Origin: Mucilaginibacter hurinus
GTDB lineage: Bacteria > Bacteroidota > Bacteroidia > Sphingobacteriales > Sphingobacteriaceae
Reading direction: 5' to 3'
Length of the DNA stretch: 64,000 bases
Assembly: GCF_003324525.1 (NCBI RefSeq)
Contig: NZ_QGDC01000003.1
Location: forward strand, 421,399-485,398
In this document: piece by piece, positions 8,772 to 17,135 of the stretch
Position numbering within the stretch: the first letter of the stretch is position 1
Layout of the letters: each line of letters starts with the position of its first letter
Translations under genes and position numbers: made by a program
Notes under the pieces: model-generated
Seen by the model: only the letters and a program-made list of their open reading frames with translations
What the model was told of the DNA's origin: nothing
Databases searched by the model: none

Positions 8772-9104
8772 ATGATTGTAGAAAACACTCAAATCCAGAT
8801 GCGGAAAGGCATACTCGAATACTGTATACTTTCCATTATATCAAAGGGCGAAACCTATGCTTCGGATATCATTGCCGACCTGAAGAAAGCCCAGATGCTT
8901 GTAGTAGAGGGCACTTTATACCCTCTGCTTACCCGATTAAAAAACAACGGGCTGCTTACCTATAACTGGGTCGAGTCCACTTCGGGGCCGCCGCGTAAAT
9001 ATTACGTACTATCTGATGAAGGCAGGCAGGTACTCGCACAGTTGGATAAAACCTGGCGGGAACTTGAATTTGCAGTACACACCGCTATCGCCGACCGGAA
9101 ATAA
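8772..9104 (+). CDS. PadR family transcriptional regulator
   Basis: A 110-residue winged-helix regulator. The N-terminal helices and wing match PadR (MRKGILEYCILSIISKGETY, then GTLYPLLTRLKNNGLL, then GPPRKYYVLSDEGRQVL). It is of the short PadR-s2 type with a brief C-terminal dimerisation helix. It lies 22 bases ahead of a PspC-domain membrane protein, an association common in Bacteroidota, and probably controls that operon and itself. The palindrome over its own promoter supports autoregulation by inference. The effector is unknown. Confidence 0.93.
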   Translation: MIVENTQIQMRKGILEYCILSIISKGETYASDIIADLKKAQMLVVEGTLYPLLTRLKNNGLLTYNWVESTSGPPRKYYVLSDEGRQVLAQLDKTWRELEFAVHTAIADRK

Positions 9105-9126
9105 CTGACCCCTAATAATTAACATC

Positions 9127-10791
9127 ATGAACAAAACAATTATCATCAATATTAACGGCACCGTATTCCACATTGAAGAGGATGCCTACGAAATACTTAA
9201 AGATTATATGACAGCCGTAAAACGTCATTTTATGCATTCGGCTGATAGCCTGGAAATAACTACCGACATTGAGAACCGCATTGCCGAAATGTTTAGTGAA
9301 ATACTCGTGCGCGATGGTAAACAGGCACTTGTTGTACAAGACGTCGCCGCAGTTACCGAGCAAATGGGCAATGTTGAAGATTTTGAAACACACGAAGAAG
9401 GAGGCAGTGCTGCTACAGGCGCTTACCCGTATAATAATTATACCAGCCGCAAGCTGTTTCGTGATCCTGATGATCATCTTGTAGGCGGGGTTTGTGCCGG
9501 CATAGCCAATTATTTTGATTTCCAGCCTACATGGGTGCGGCTGGGATTTGTACTGACGTTTTTGTTCCTGGGCACAGGGCTGTTTCTTTACATAATATTA
9601 TGGCTGGTAATACCTAAGGCAACTACCCGCGCCGACCGAATGGCTATGAAAGGTGAGAAGCTAAACTTGCAGGGATTTAAAAGAAGTTTTGAAGAAGAAA
9701 TAAATACGGTACAAAACAACCTTAAAAACCTGAGCAATGAAGGTCGGCCTTTTATCTATAAAAGCCGCGATTTTATCAGCGATTTTTTTCACCACTTAGG
9801 TGTGTTTTTAACCGGAGCAGGTAAAATATTACTTAAGATGGCTGGCGTTATCATTTTATTAATATCATGCTCGTTTCTTATATTTCTAATAGTTATGGTA
9901 GTGGGTTTTGTGGTGTATGATAATACCGGTATTTACAACCTCTTCCCTTTTACCATCGTAAATTACCAAACCAATACCATTTTCCTTATATGCGGTTTCC
10001 TGATGCTGGCTATCCCCGTTTTAAGTATAGCCTTGTTAACTATATCAGCACTTTTTAAAAATCAACCATTCACCAGGTCCACAGGTTTTACATTTTTAGC
10101 TATCTGGGTATTTGCATTATGTACCGTTATATATTATACCGCTAAGGTGTCTGCTGATTTTAGAGTTTCAGCCAGCTTCCGTAAAAGTATAACTATCACG
10201 CCATCGCCCGCCGATACTTATTACCTTAAACTTAATGATGTTAAGTATCTGAGCAGCCAGGATAGTGCGCGACTCAAGGTAAAGGACCGCTTTAATGGTA
10301 TGATTATTTTAGATAGCGGGGAGGAAAATGACTTTGAAGCGCCGGAGAGATCAATAATAATTGATATTGAAAAGAGCGATGTTTCATCTCCGGTTTTAAT
10401 TCAATCATTCAGCGCACGCGGCGCAACGTATGAAAGTGCTTTGACTTCAGCACGTAATACTACATATCAGTTTATCCAACAAGATTCGGTTTTAAAGTTC
10501 TCACGTATACTTGAACGCCCGCTAGGTAAATTGTGGCGTAACCAGGAGTTGCGCCTGACACTAAAGGTGCCCCTAAACACCAAGTTAATTATTGATGATG
10601 AACTTGATCCATACCTAAACGGGATAAGCATATTTGATTGCAAAAACGAAAGTGAGCAGCAAGAAAAGAGCCATGCAACCTTTATAATGACCAGCGAAGG
10701 TTTGCAGTGCAAAGTCGACACACTGCTCGTAATGCCAAAAACTGTTACGGATACTGTACTTAATGATTCTTTAAACAGCAATAAACCATGA
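9127..10791 (+). CDS. PspC domain-containing membrane protein
   Basis: The 554 residues begin with a cytosolic segment (about 1-90) rich in acidic residues. A PspC domain follows at about 107-165 (RKLFRDPDDHLVGGVCAGIANYF, then a membrane helix ending LVIPKA). Three or four more membrane helices (about 225-345) precede a C-terminal beta-rich domain of ~200 residues, probably outside the membrane. PspC in enterobacteria senses envelope stress. This longer Bacteroidota form occurs with PadR and its function is only inferred to be envelope-related. It is probably cotranscribed with padR and overlaps the next small gene by four bases (ATGA). Confidence 0.88.
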   Translation: MNKTIIININGTVFHIEEDAYEILKDYMTAVKRHFMHSADSLEITTDIENRIAEMFSEILVRDGKQALVVQDVAAVTEQMGNVEDFETHEEGGSAATGAYPYNNYTSRKLFRDPDDHLVGGVCAGIANYFDFQPTWVRLGFVLTFLFLGTGLFLYIILWLVIPKATTRADRMAMKGEKLNLQGFKRSFEEEINTVQNNLKNLSNEGRPFIYKSRDFISDFFHHLGVFLTGAGKILLKMAGVIILLISCSFLIFLIVMVVGFVVYDNTGIYNLFPFTIVNYQTNTIFLICGFLMLAIPVLSIALLTISALFKNQPFTRSTGFTFLAIWVFALCTVIYYTAKVSADFRVSASFRKSITITPSPADTYYLKLNDVKYLSSQDSARLKVKDRFNGMIILDSGEENDFEAPERSIIIDIEKSDVSSPVLIQSFSARGATYESALTSARNTTYQFIQQDSVLKFSRILERPLGKLWRNQELRLTLKVPLNTKLIIDDELDPYLNGISIFDCKNESEQQEKSHATFIMTSEGLQCKVDTLLVMPKTVTDTVLNDSLNSNKP

Positions 10792-11000
10792 AAATGATAC
10801 TAAAATATTTAAGCCTGCTGCTAACGAGCGGGCTTATCATACCTTTTTATTACTATTATACACCTTGCAAATATGTGGCTGCTTATAAACAGGGATCTAA
10901 AACTATTTACAAGCATACAAAACAGCAATACAAAAACAATCTAATAATATTAGATGACATGGTTATAATTTTATTTCCAGCGTTAAAAAAAATGAAATAA
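10788..11000 (+). CDS. Small hypothetical protein downstream of pspC-like gene
   Basis: A 70-residue reading frame starts at the ATGA overlap with the PspC-domain gene, a typical arrangement for translational coupling. It has one hydrophobic N-terminal helix (ILKYLSLLLTSGLIIPFYYYY) and then a basic tail rich in Lys and Tyr. I recognise no family. The overlap and the continuous frame favour a real gene, but the short length and low complexity leave doubt. Confidence 0.45.
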   Translation: MKMILKYLSLLLTSGLIIPFYYYYTPCKYVAAYKQGSKTIYKHTKQQYKNNLIILDDMVIILFPALKKMK

Positions 11001-11127
11001 CCTGTAACCTTCCTCTATCCTTTCGCATCTTAATGCAAAGTACTTGTAGCAAAGATTGATATTTATCAAGCCCACCACCAAACTTCAAGTAGTTTTTAAC
11101 ACTAAGTTTTACTGTTAAAAAGACATT

Positions 11128-13635
11128 ATGCTTTTAAAGGATACTTATTGCCCGATTTTCCGAATGGGCAACCATAAATATTTACGCATAGTTATATTTA
11201 CCATAGTACTTACTATGCTATTTATATGCGCTGCTAGTCAATTGCACGCACAACAGACAACAGCTAAGGGAACAATAACAGGTTCTGCCATCGAGGAAAA
11301 TGGTAAACCTGCTGAATATGCTACTATAAGTTTGTTAAAGGCCGCAGATTCTGCCGTAGTAAAAGGTGCTATTACCAACGAAGCAGGGAAATACCTTTTT
11401 GAACGGGTGCCGGAAGGTGGTTATATCATAGCTGTTGTCGCCATGGGTTTTAATAAAGCAGCCAGTGCGCCGTTTACTATAGCTAACGGTACAACAATTA
11501 CTATCCCCACTCTACGCTTGGTGCCAGAAAGCAGGGCATTAAACACAGTTAATATTACAGCAGCAAAACCGCTTATAGAACGTAAGCCAGACCGCATGGT
11601 GATGAACGTGGCCAATACGGTGCTGGCCGCTGGCAACAACGCGCTCGAAATTTTAGAAAAGGCACCCGAGGTAACCATTGACCGCGACGACCAAATAAGC
11701 TTGCAAGGCAAAACCGGTGTTACGGTTATGATAAATGACAAATTAACATATCTTTCTGAAACGCAACTGGCAGCCTTATTACGCGCAACAGACGGCACTA
11801 CTATACAGTCCATAGAAGTGATAACAAATCCATCATCAAAATATGATGCGGCTGGAAACTCCGGGATAATCAATATAAAGCTTAAAAAGAATAGCCAAAG
11901 CGGCACTAACGGTAGTATAACTGCAGGAGCAGGATATGGGTGGAACTTTAGGGACAACTCAAGTATTAACCTGAATCATAAGCAAGGTGACTGGAATATC
12001 TTCGGTTCGTTTAGTCACGGCGATATTAAACGAGAACAGGAAATGGAATTAAAACGCGTTGTCACCACCAGCAAAGACCAAACCTTTTTTGACCAGGATG
12101 TTTTGTTCGGAACTAAAGTACATTATAACAATTACCGGTTTGGCGTTGACTATAACACATCAAAAAAAAACGTGATAGGCTTTATTATCAATGGTAACCA
12201 TACTAATGGTTATGATGATAATGACAACATTACATATATAGGCTCGTCTTTTGAGAAAGCAGACACAATACAAAAAACGCCTTCAAAGCTTAATCAAACC
12301 TATCGTAATATAGCCCTTAACCTTAATGATAAATTCCAGATTGATACCCTCGGTCAGGAGATAAGTATCGACTTGGACTACTCTAAGTTCAGGAACAATT
12401 CGCGTGCAGTTTATGATACCCGTTTCTTTTTAGCTGACGGCACAGAGTATAAAACCCCCCTTAAAGTTTTCAATGAAACGCCATCGGTGATAACCATCAA
12501 CACACAAAAAGCTGATTATGTAAAACCTTTTAACAAAACCTTAAAGTTTGAAGCAGGGATTAAGTTCAGCGCGGTAAAAACTGACAATGATTTACAGGCG
12601 AAGATTGATGAAACCGGAGGCGGTTTGATTGTGGATACCACCCGAACCAACCGCTTTATATATGATGAGAAAATCAAAGCCGCGTATGTAAACCTGAGTA
12701 AAGAGTTTAAAACCACATCTGTACAGTTAGGCCTCAGGGCTGAGCATACCTCTTCGGTGGGCAACCTTGTAACAAAAAACAATATAGTAAAACGTGATTA
12801 CCTGAATTTATTTCCAACATTATTCATCAATCACAAGCTGGGCAAGAAACATGAGGTTGGATTTAGTTACAGCCGGCGCATAGACCGGCCCAGCTATGAG
12901 GATCTTAATCCGTTTATCTACTACCTCGACCAGTACACTTTTTCAGAAGGCAATCCCTTCCTGAAGCCGCAGTATACTAACTCGTTCGAATTGAACTACA
13001 CCTATAATAAAAATATACATGTGAGCTTTAATTACAGCAAAACTTCAGACGTTTTTACTGAAATTATCTTAACAGACACTATTAAAAAAGCTACCTATCA
13101 AACCTACCTGAACTTTAAAGAGCAGAACAACTATTCGTTAAATCTGAACGCGCCGTATACTGTAGCCAAGTGGTGGACGGGCAGTGTTAATTTCACCGGA
13201 TTTTATAACGAATTTAGAACGAATGATTTACTCGGTTCGGATTTAAATAAGGGAAAAGCCGCCTTCGTGCTCAAAACGACCCAATCATTTCTTCTTCCTA
13301 AAGAGATCAAAGGCGAAATAATGACATTTTACCAATCGGCAATGACCTACGGTATTTATAATATCAAGCCGCAATATTCAATTGATTTGGGTGTAAGCCG
13401 CTCTTTTGTCAACAAAAAGCTAAATATTAAAGTGGCCGTAAGCGACGTGTTTTTTATGCGCCGCAACGATATAACGGCGCAGTATCAAACCGTTGATCTT
13501 GACATCCGCCAGCGAAGAGAAACCCGCATAGCCCGCATAAACCTTACGTATAACTTTGGCAATAACAAAATAAAAAGCCGGGAACGGCGTACCGGAGCGG
13601 ATGCTGAAAGTGACAGGGTAAAATCTAAAAATTAA
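11128..13635 (+). CDS. TonB-dependent receptor-like outer-membrane beta-barrel protein
   Basis: Outer-membrane barrel of the 'OMP_b-brl_3' type. There is a carboxypeptidase-regulatory-like domain after the signal peptide (GTITGSAIEENGKPAEYATISL). A plug-like region follows (GNNALEILEKAPEVTIDRDDQISL, with PSSKYDAAGNSGIINI), and then a ~550-residue barrel containing the family phrase SYSRRIDRPSYEDLNPF. The 835-residue frame can start at 11128, but the signal peptide (LRIVIFTIVLTMLFICAASQLHAQ) begins just after a second ATG at 11164, which I think is the likelier start (823 residues). Family members export or bind unknown ligands, and no partner is adjacent. It ends 35 bases from the convergent carboxypeptidase. 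Confidence 0.88.
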   Translation: MLLKDTYCPIFRMGNHKYLRIVIFTIVLTMLFICAASQLHAQQTTAKGTITGSAIEENGKPAEYATISLLKAADSAVVKGAITNEAGKYLFERVPEGGYIIAVVAMGFNKAASAPFTIANGTTITIPTLRLVPESRALNTVNITAAKPLIERKPDRMVMNVANTVLAAGNNALEILEKAPEVTIDRDDQISLQGKTGVTVMINDKLTYLSETQLAALLRATDGTTIQSIEVITNPSSKYDAAGNSGIINIKLKKNSQSGTNGSITAGAGYGWNFRDNSSINLNHKQGDWNIFGSFSHGDIKREQEMELKRVVTTSKDQTFFDQDVLFGTKVHYNNYRFGVDYNTSKKNVIGFIINGNHTNGYDDNDNITYIGSSFEKADTIQKTPSKLNQTYRNIALNLNDKFQIDTLGQEISIDLDYSKFRNNSRAVYDTRFFLADGTEYKTPLKVFNETPSVITINTQKADYVKPFNKTLKFEAGIKFSAVKTDNDLQAKIDETGGGLIVDTTRTNRFIYDEKIKAAYVNLSKEFKTTSVQLGLRAEHTSSVGNLVTKNNIVKRDYLNLFPTLFINHKLGKKHEVGFSYSRRIDRPSYEDLNPFIYYLDQYTFSEGNPFLKPQYTNSFELNYTYNKNIHVSFNYSKTSDVFTEIILTDTIKKATYQTYLNFKEQNNYSLNLNAPYTVAKWWTGSVNFTGFYNEFRTNDLLGSDLNKGKAAFVLKTTQSFLLPKEIKGEIMTFYQSAMTYGIYNIKPQYSIDLGVSRSFVNKKLNIKVAVSDVFFMRRNDITAQYQTVDLDIRQRRETRIARINLTYNFGNNKIKSRERRTGADAESDRVKSKN

Positions 13636-13670
13636 CAGGCTCATGCTGTGCAATGCCTATTGGCTTTATG

Positions 13671-16166
13671 TTACTGCCCCATAAACACCGCATTGCTAAA
13701 GAGTAGCTTGCCGTTTTCCCAAAAACTCCGAAATAGGGGATCGTCAACAAGGTATACTATCGAACCCTGACCCTCAGCTTGTACGCCAATCAGCATGCCA
13801 TCGGCTATTTTTTCTTTACTCTTTTGACCCACGAACCCTGAAACATAGGCATTCTTTTTTATAGTTCCCACGTTCCAGCCTTTGGTTTCTTCCAGGAATT
13901 CATAGATGTGATCGTCAAGCTTAAGCGTGTAATAGTTAGCTGGTAAACCGAAACCTAACGGGTGCGAACTGTCAAGATTAATATGGTAAATAGCCCCGGG
14001 TACATTTGATTTCAAAGCTTCCCGGTCGCGGTTGGCATACAGTTTTACGCCGTTTTTTAACGTACTATCTTTATCATCCTTTTTCTTTTTAATAGCGAAA
14101 CTCTTCTTATCAGCCAGTTGCGAAACAGCGTTTTGCATAGCGATAAGCCGGCCGCCATTTTGCACCCAGTTTTTTAACCGGTCCGAAGGAAAGTCTTCAT
14201 ATGTGCCGTCGGGAAATATTAATACGTCAATATCCGCCCAACGGATATGCCCCAAATCACTGTTGTTTACAAGTGTAACCGGGTATTTTATTTCCTGCTC
14301 AAAAAAGTGCCATATTTCTCCAAGTGCTTCTGATGCTACGCCCGGCCCCGACACCACCGCTACTTTTGGCGCACGTATATATTTGATGTAATCAGACCCT
14401 ATGTCGGCGCCTTTGTCTACAAAGCCGGACTTAAGCGGCACAAGTTGCTGTCCGTACTGAGTGCCAAGCTTTTTAACCAGCATATCAAAATCAGGACCCT
14501 CATTACCCGCCCGGGTAATAAGCAATGATCCGGCAGTAAATTTTTTCCCTTCCGCCTCAAACGGCTTCTCTGCATACCGTACCTTAATATTGTGCTTTAA
14601 TAGCACTGCCAAAAACATTACGTCATTAACTGATCGCCATGGCGCAACGTAAGCATACGCCGGTGTATTGCTATAGACGGGGTTACTTGTTACCGGCATT
14701 ACAGGAGTTTGTGCGGTTACCTGGTCTTTAACCGCCCACGCCTTTAAGCCATAAGCGTAAGGCAGTGCCCAGCCGGTAATATCATAGGTATTTGAGTCAG
14801 CAATAAAAGTTTTTGGCTCAAACAGCACATTAACCAATACTGATTTCGGCTGATGTGCACTAATAATCAAGTCGTTTTCGGCAGGTTTGTACTGTTCAGT
14901 TTTACCGGTAAAATAATTATAGCCGGTAACAGCCTTATTTAATCCAAATCCATAAACAATGCCGTTTTTGTCAAGCAACTGGCTAAGTCTTTGTATCTTG
15001 TGGTCATTATCGTTTTTTATAACGAACGACTTATATTCTCCCGGGGGATTTGTACGCCCCCGCTCAAAATAGTGTTTAAATTCAGTTAAAGCCTTTTGAG
15101 CGTGTGCCGAAGCTGCCTCAATAGTACTTAAGCTGTTTGAATGATGGTGCGCTATCCTGTCGGCCAGGGTAAGGGTGTCTCCTGTAGCAGTACGAACAGC
15201 CAGCCCGGCGCCAATGCCACCCTGCTCATAGGTCATACCGATAGATCCGTTATAAATAGGATAAGTATCGCCATATGAAGGATAGAGTAGATCGAATATT
15301 TCGCGGGTGAAATAGGCCCAGCCCTTTTGATCAAAATATTTCGCATTATTTTTTCCTATAATGGTTTGAAACTCTCGCTGCCATGTTGTAATGTCCTTGT
15401 GAAAAGGCTCAGCTGCGGGAGCAAAGTAATAAGGCGAATTATATCCCTGTTCGTGAAAATCAACGTGTACCTGCGGCAGCCATTTATTGTATAGCGCTAC
15501 GCGTCCCTGTGTTTCTTTTTGGACTTGCCAGGCCCAATCGCGGTTCAGGTCGAAAAAATAATGATTTGTTCTGCCCGTTGGCCATGGTTCGGCATGTTCT
15601 CGCGCTGCAGGATTAGCATCCGGGGTCTCGCCCTTAACCGAATTATAAAAATTTACATAACGCTCTCGTCCGTCAGGATTCAGACATGGGTCAATAGCTA
15701 TCACGGTGTTTTTTAGCCATGCTTTCGTGCGTGCGTTAGATGGGTCGACCAGATCAAACAAGGTTTGCAATGCCGTTTCGCTGGAGCTGGGCTCGTTGCC
15801 ATGTACATTAAAACTCAACCATACAATTATAGGTGTGCTTGTACTTACAGCGGCCGCAGGACTTTCGATACCGGCTAAACGCAGATTAAACTTTCGCACA
15901 TCTTCCAAACGGGCGATATTGTCTGCCGAGCCAACAAAGGCAACCATAAGGGGGCGGTCTTCATTAGTGGTGCCATAATCAATAAGCTTTACCTGGCTGG
16001 AAGCTGCTTCGGCGATGTATTTTACATATTCTGTGATGCGCTGATGAGAGGTGAATTTCGATCCCAGTTTATATCCCAAAAACTCCGCAGGCGACTGTAT
16101 CTTTTGTGCCGATGCCGACAACCCAAAAAACAGTGTAACCAACAAAATAAATATCTTTTTTATCAT
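13671..16166 (-). CDS. Secreted M14 family zinc metallocarboxypeptidase
   Basis: Exported enzyme expected to hydrolyse C-terminal peptide bonds. Signal peptide: residues 1-21 (ending SASAQ). The M14 catalytic domain (about 25-360) shows the zinc pair His122/Glu125 in NVHGNEP and a later HVDFHEQGYNSPYYFAP that supplies the third ligand. A C-terminal region (about 590-760) resembles a class I glutamine-amidotransferase-like fold (VAVVSGPGVASEALG...DVLIFPDG), as in other Bacteroidota M14 proteins. At 831 residues it is full length for this type. It is convergent with the barrel gene and divergent from the GNAT gene. The substrate is unknown. Confidence 0.9.
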   Translation of the reverse strand: MIKKIFILLVTLFFGLSASAQKIQSPAEFLGYKLGSKFTSHQRITEYVKYIAEAASSQVKLIDYGTTNEDRPLMVAFVGSADNIARLEDVRKFNLRLAGIESPAAAVSTSTPIIVWLSFNVHGNEPSSSETALQTLFDLVDPSNARTKAWLKNTVIAIDPCLNPDGRERYVNFYNSVKGETPDANPAAREHAEPWPTGRTNHYFFDLNRDWAWQVQKETQGRVALYNKWLPQVHVDFHEQGYNSPYYFAPAAEPFHKDITTWQREFQTIIGKNNAKYFDQKGWAYFTREIFDLLYPSYGDTYPIYNGSIGMTYEQGGIGAGLAVRTATGDTLTLADRIAHHHSNSLSTIEAASAHAQKALTEFKHYFERGRTNPPGEYKSFVIKNDNDHKIQRLSQLLDKNGIVYGFGLNKAVTGYNYFTGKTEQYKPAENDLIISAHQPKSVLVNVLFEPKTFIADSNTYDITGWALPYAYGLKAWAVKDQVTAQTPVMPVTSNPVYSNTPAYAYVAPWRSVNDVMFLAVLLKHNIKVRYAEKPFEAEGKKFTAGSLLITRAGNEGPDFDMLVKKLGTQYGQQLVPLKSGFVDKGADIGSDYIKYIRAPKVAVVSGPGVASEALGEIWHFFEQEIKYPVTLVNNSDLGHIRWADIDVLIFPDGTYEDFPSDRLKNWVQNGGRLIAMQNAVSQLADKKSFAIKKKKDDKDSTLKNGVKLYANRDREALKSNVPGAIYHINLDSSHPLGFGLPANYYTLKLDDHIYEFLEETKGWNVGTIKKNAYVSGFVGQKSKEKIADGMLIGVQAEGQGSIVYLVDDPLFRSFWENGKLLFSNAVFMGQ

Positions 16167-16276
16167 AGGTAGATGCTAAGATAAAGATATTTGAATAAAA
16201 TTGCTGATTACTGATACAGCCGGGAGTACGCTGTTGATTAAGAGGTTAATTATTTTATAGACTAGGCACGGATGTA

Positions 16277-17080
16277 ATGATATATATCAACGCTCTTCAA
16301 CAAACCGATTTAGATGTGGTGTCAACTTTTCAGCCATCCGGCTGGCCGGATATTATGCCCAGCATCCGTTTTTATTTGGAAACACCATTCTGTTTTCCGC
16401 TTAAAGTCACGTATAATAATTTAATAGCTGGAATAGGAACCGGCATTGAACACAATGGCTCAGGTTGGCTTGCACATATTATAGTACATCCCGACTATCG
16501 CAACAAAGGTATCGGAACTATCATCACTAAAACTTTGATGGATAATTTTAAAGCAAAAGGCATTTCCAGCTTGTATTTATTAGCGAGTGACCTGGGCGAA
16601 CGTGTTTATGAGAAACTCGGTTTTGTAACCCAATCTCAATATCTGCTTTTTAAGGATATAACGCCGTTTAGTAACGCCTCACCTCCACCTAACATTATCC
16701 CTGCCAGCGCCAACCACATTGCACAAATCGCTGAATTAGATAAGCAGGCCTCAGGAGAGGACCGCATGCTTCACCTGCAATTATTTTTAAAAGGAGGATA
16801 TGTGTATCTATCTGACAATATTGTTAACGGATTTTATTTACCCGGCTGGGGCGAAGGCTTAATAATAGCAAATAACTCTTCGGCAGGTATAGCATTGATG
16901 CAGCTGCGGTTAGCTACAAAAAACTACGCCGCTTTCCCTTCTGAAAATAAAGATGCAATTGCCTTTATGCATCAAATTGGCAGCAGCCCGTTCCAATCAG
17001 TTAAGCGGATGTGTTTTGGGCCTTCAATGCCATGGCAGCCACAATATTTATATAACAGGATACGGGGAAATCTGGGTTAG
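16277..17080 (+). CDS. GNAT family N-acetyltransferase
   Basis: A 267-residue protein with a GNAT domain in the first ~125 residues. The acetyl-CoA binding loop is VHPDYRNKGIGTIIT (matching R-x-x-G-x-G/A), followed by SLYLLASDLGERVYEKLGF. The second half looks like the C-terminal domain of two-part GNATs (PITPF...IAELDKQASGEDR...GWGEGLIIANNS). The substrate cannot be told. It ends 55 bases before recQ and may be cotranscribed with it. Confidence 0.9.
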   Translation: MIYINALQQTDLDVVSTFQPSGWPDIMPSIRFYLETPFCFPLKVTYNNLIAGIGTGIEHNGSGWLAHIIVHPDYRNKGIGTIITKTLMDNFKAKGISSLYLLASDLGERVYEKLGFVTQSQYLLFKDITPFSNASPPPNIIPASANHIAQIAELDKQASGEDRMLHLQLFLKGGYVYLSDNIVNGFYLPGWGEGLIIANNSSAGIALMQLRLATKNYAAFPSENKDAIAFMHQIGSSPFQSVKRMCFGPSMPWQPQYLYNRIRGNLG

Positions 17081-17135
17081 ATGTTTGGGATATTGTATCT
17101 TAGGCTGCAACATGATTTATAGTACATCTCTAACC

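Noticed and set aside
16953..17135. N-terminal extension of RecQ into the GNAT gene
   Set aside because: The extension does not resemble RecQ and overlaps the GNAT coding region; the normal RecQ start is at 17136.
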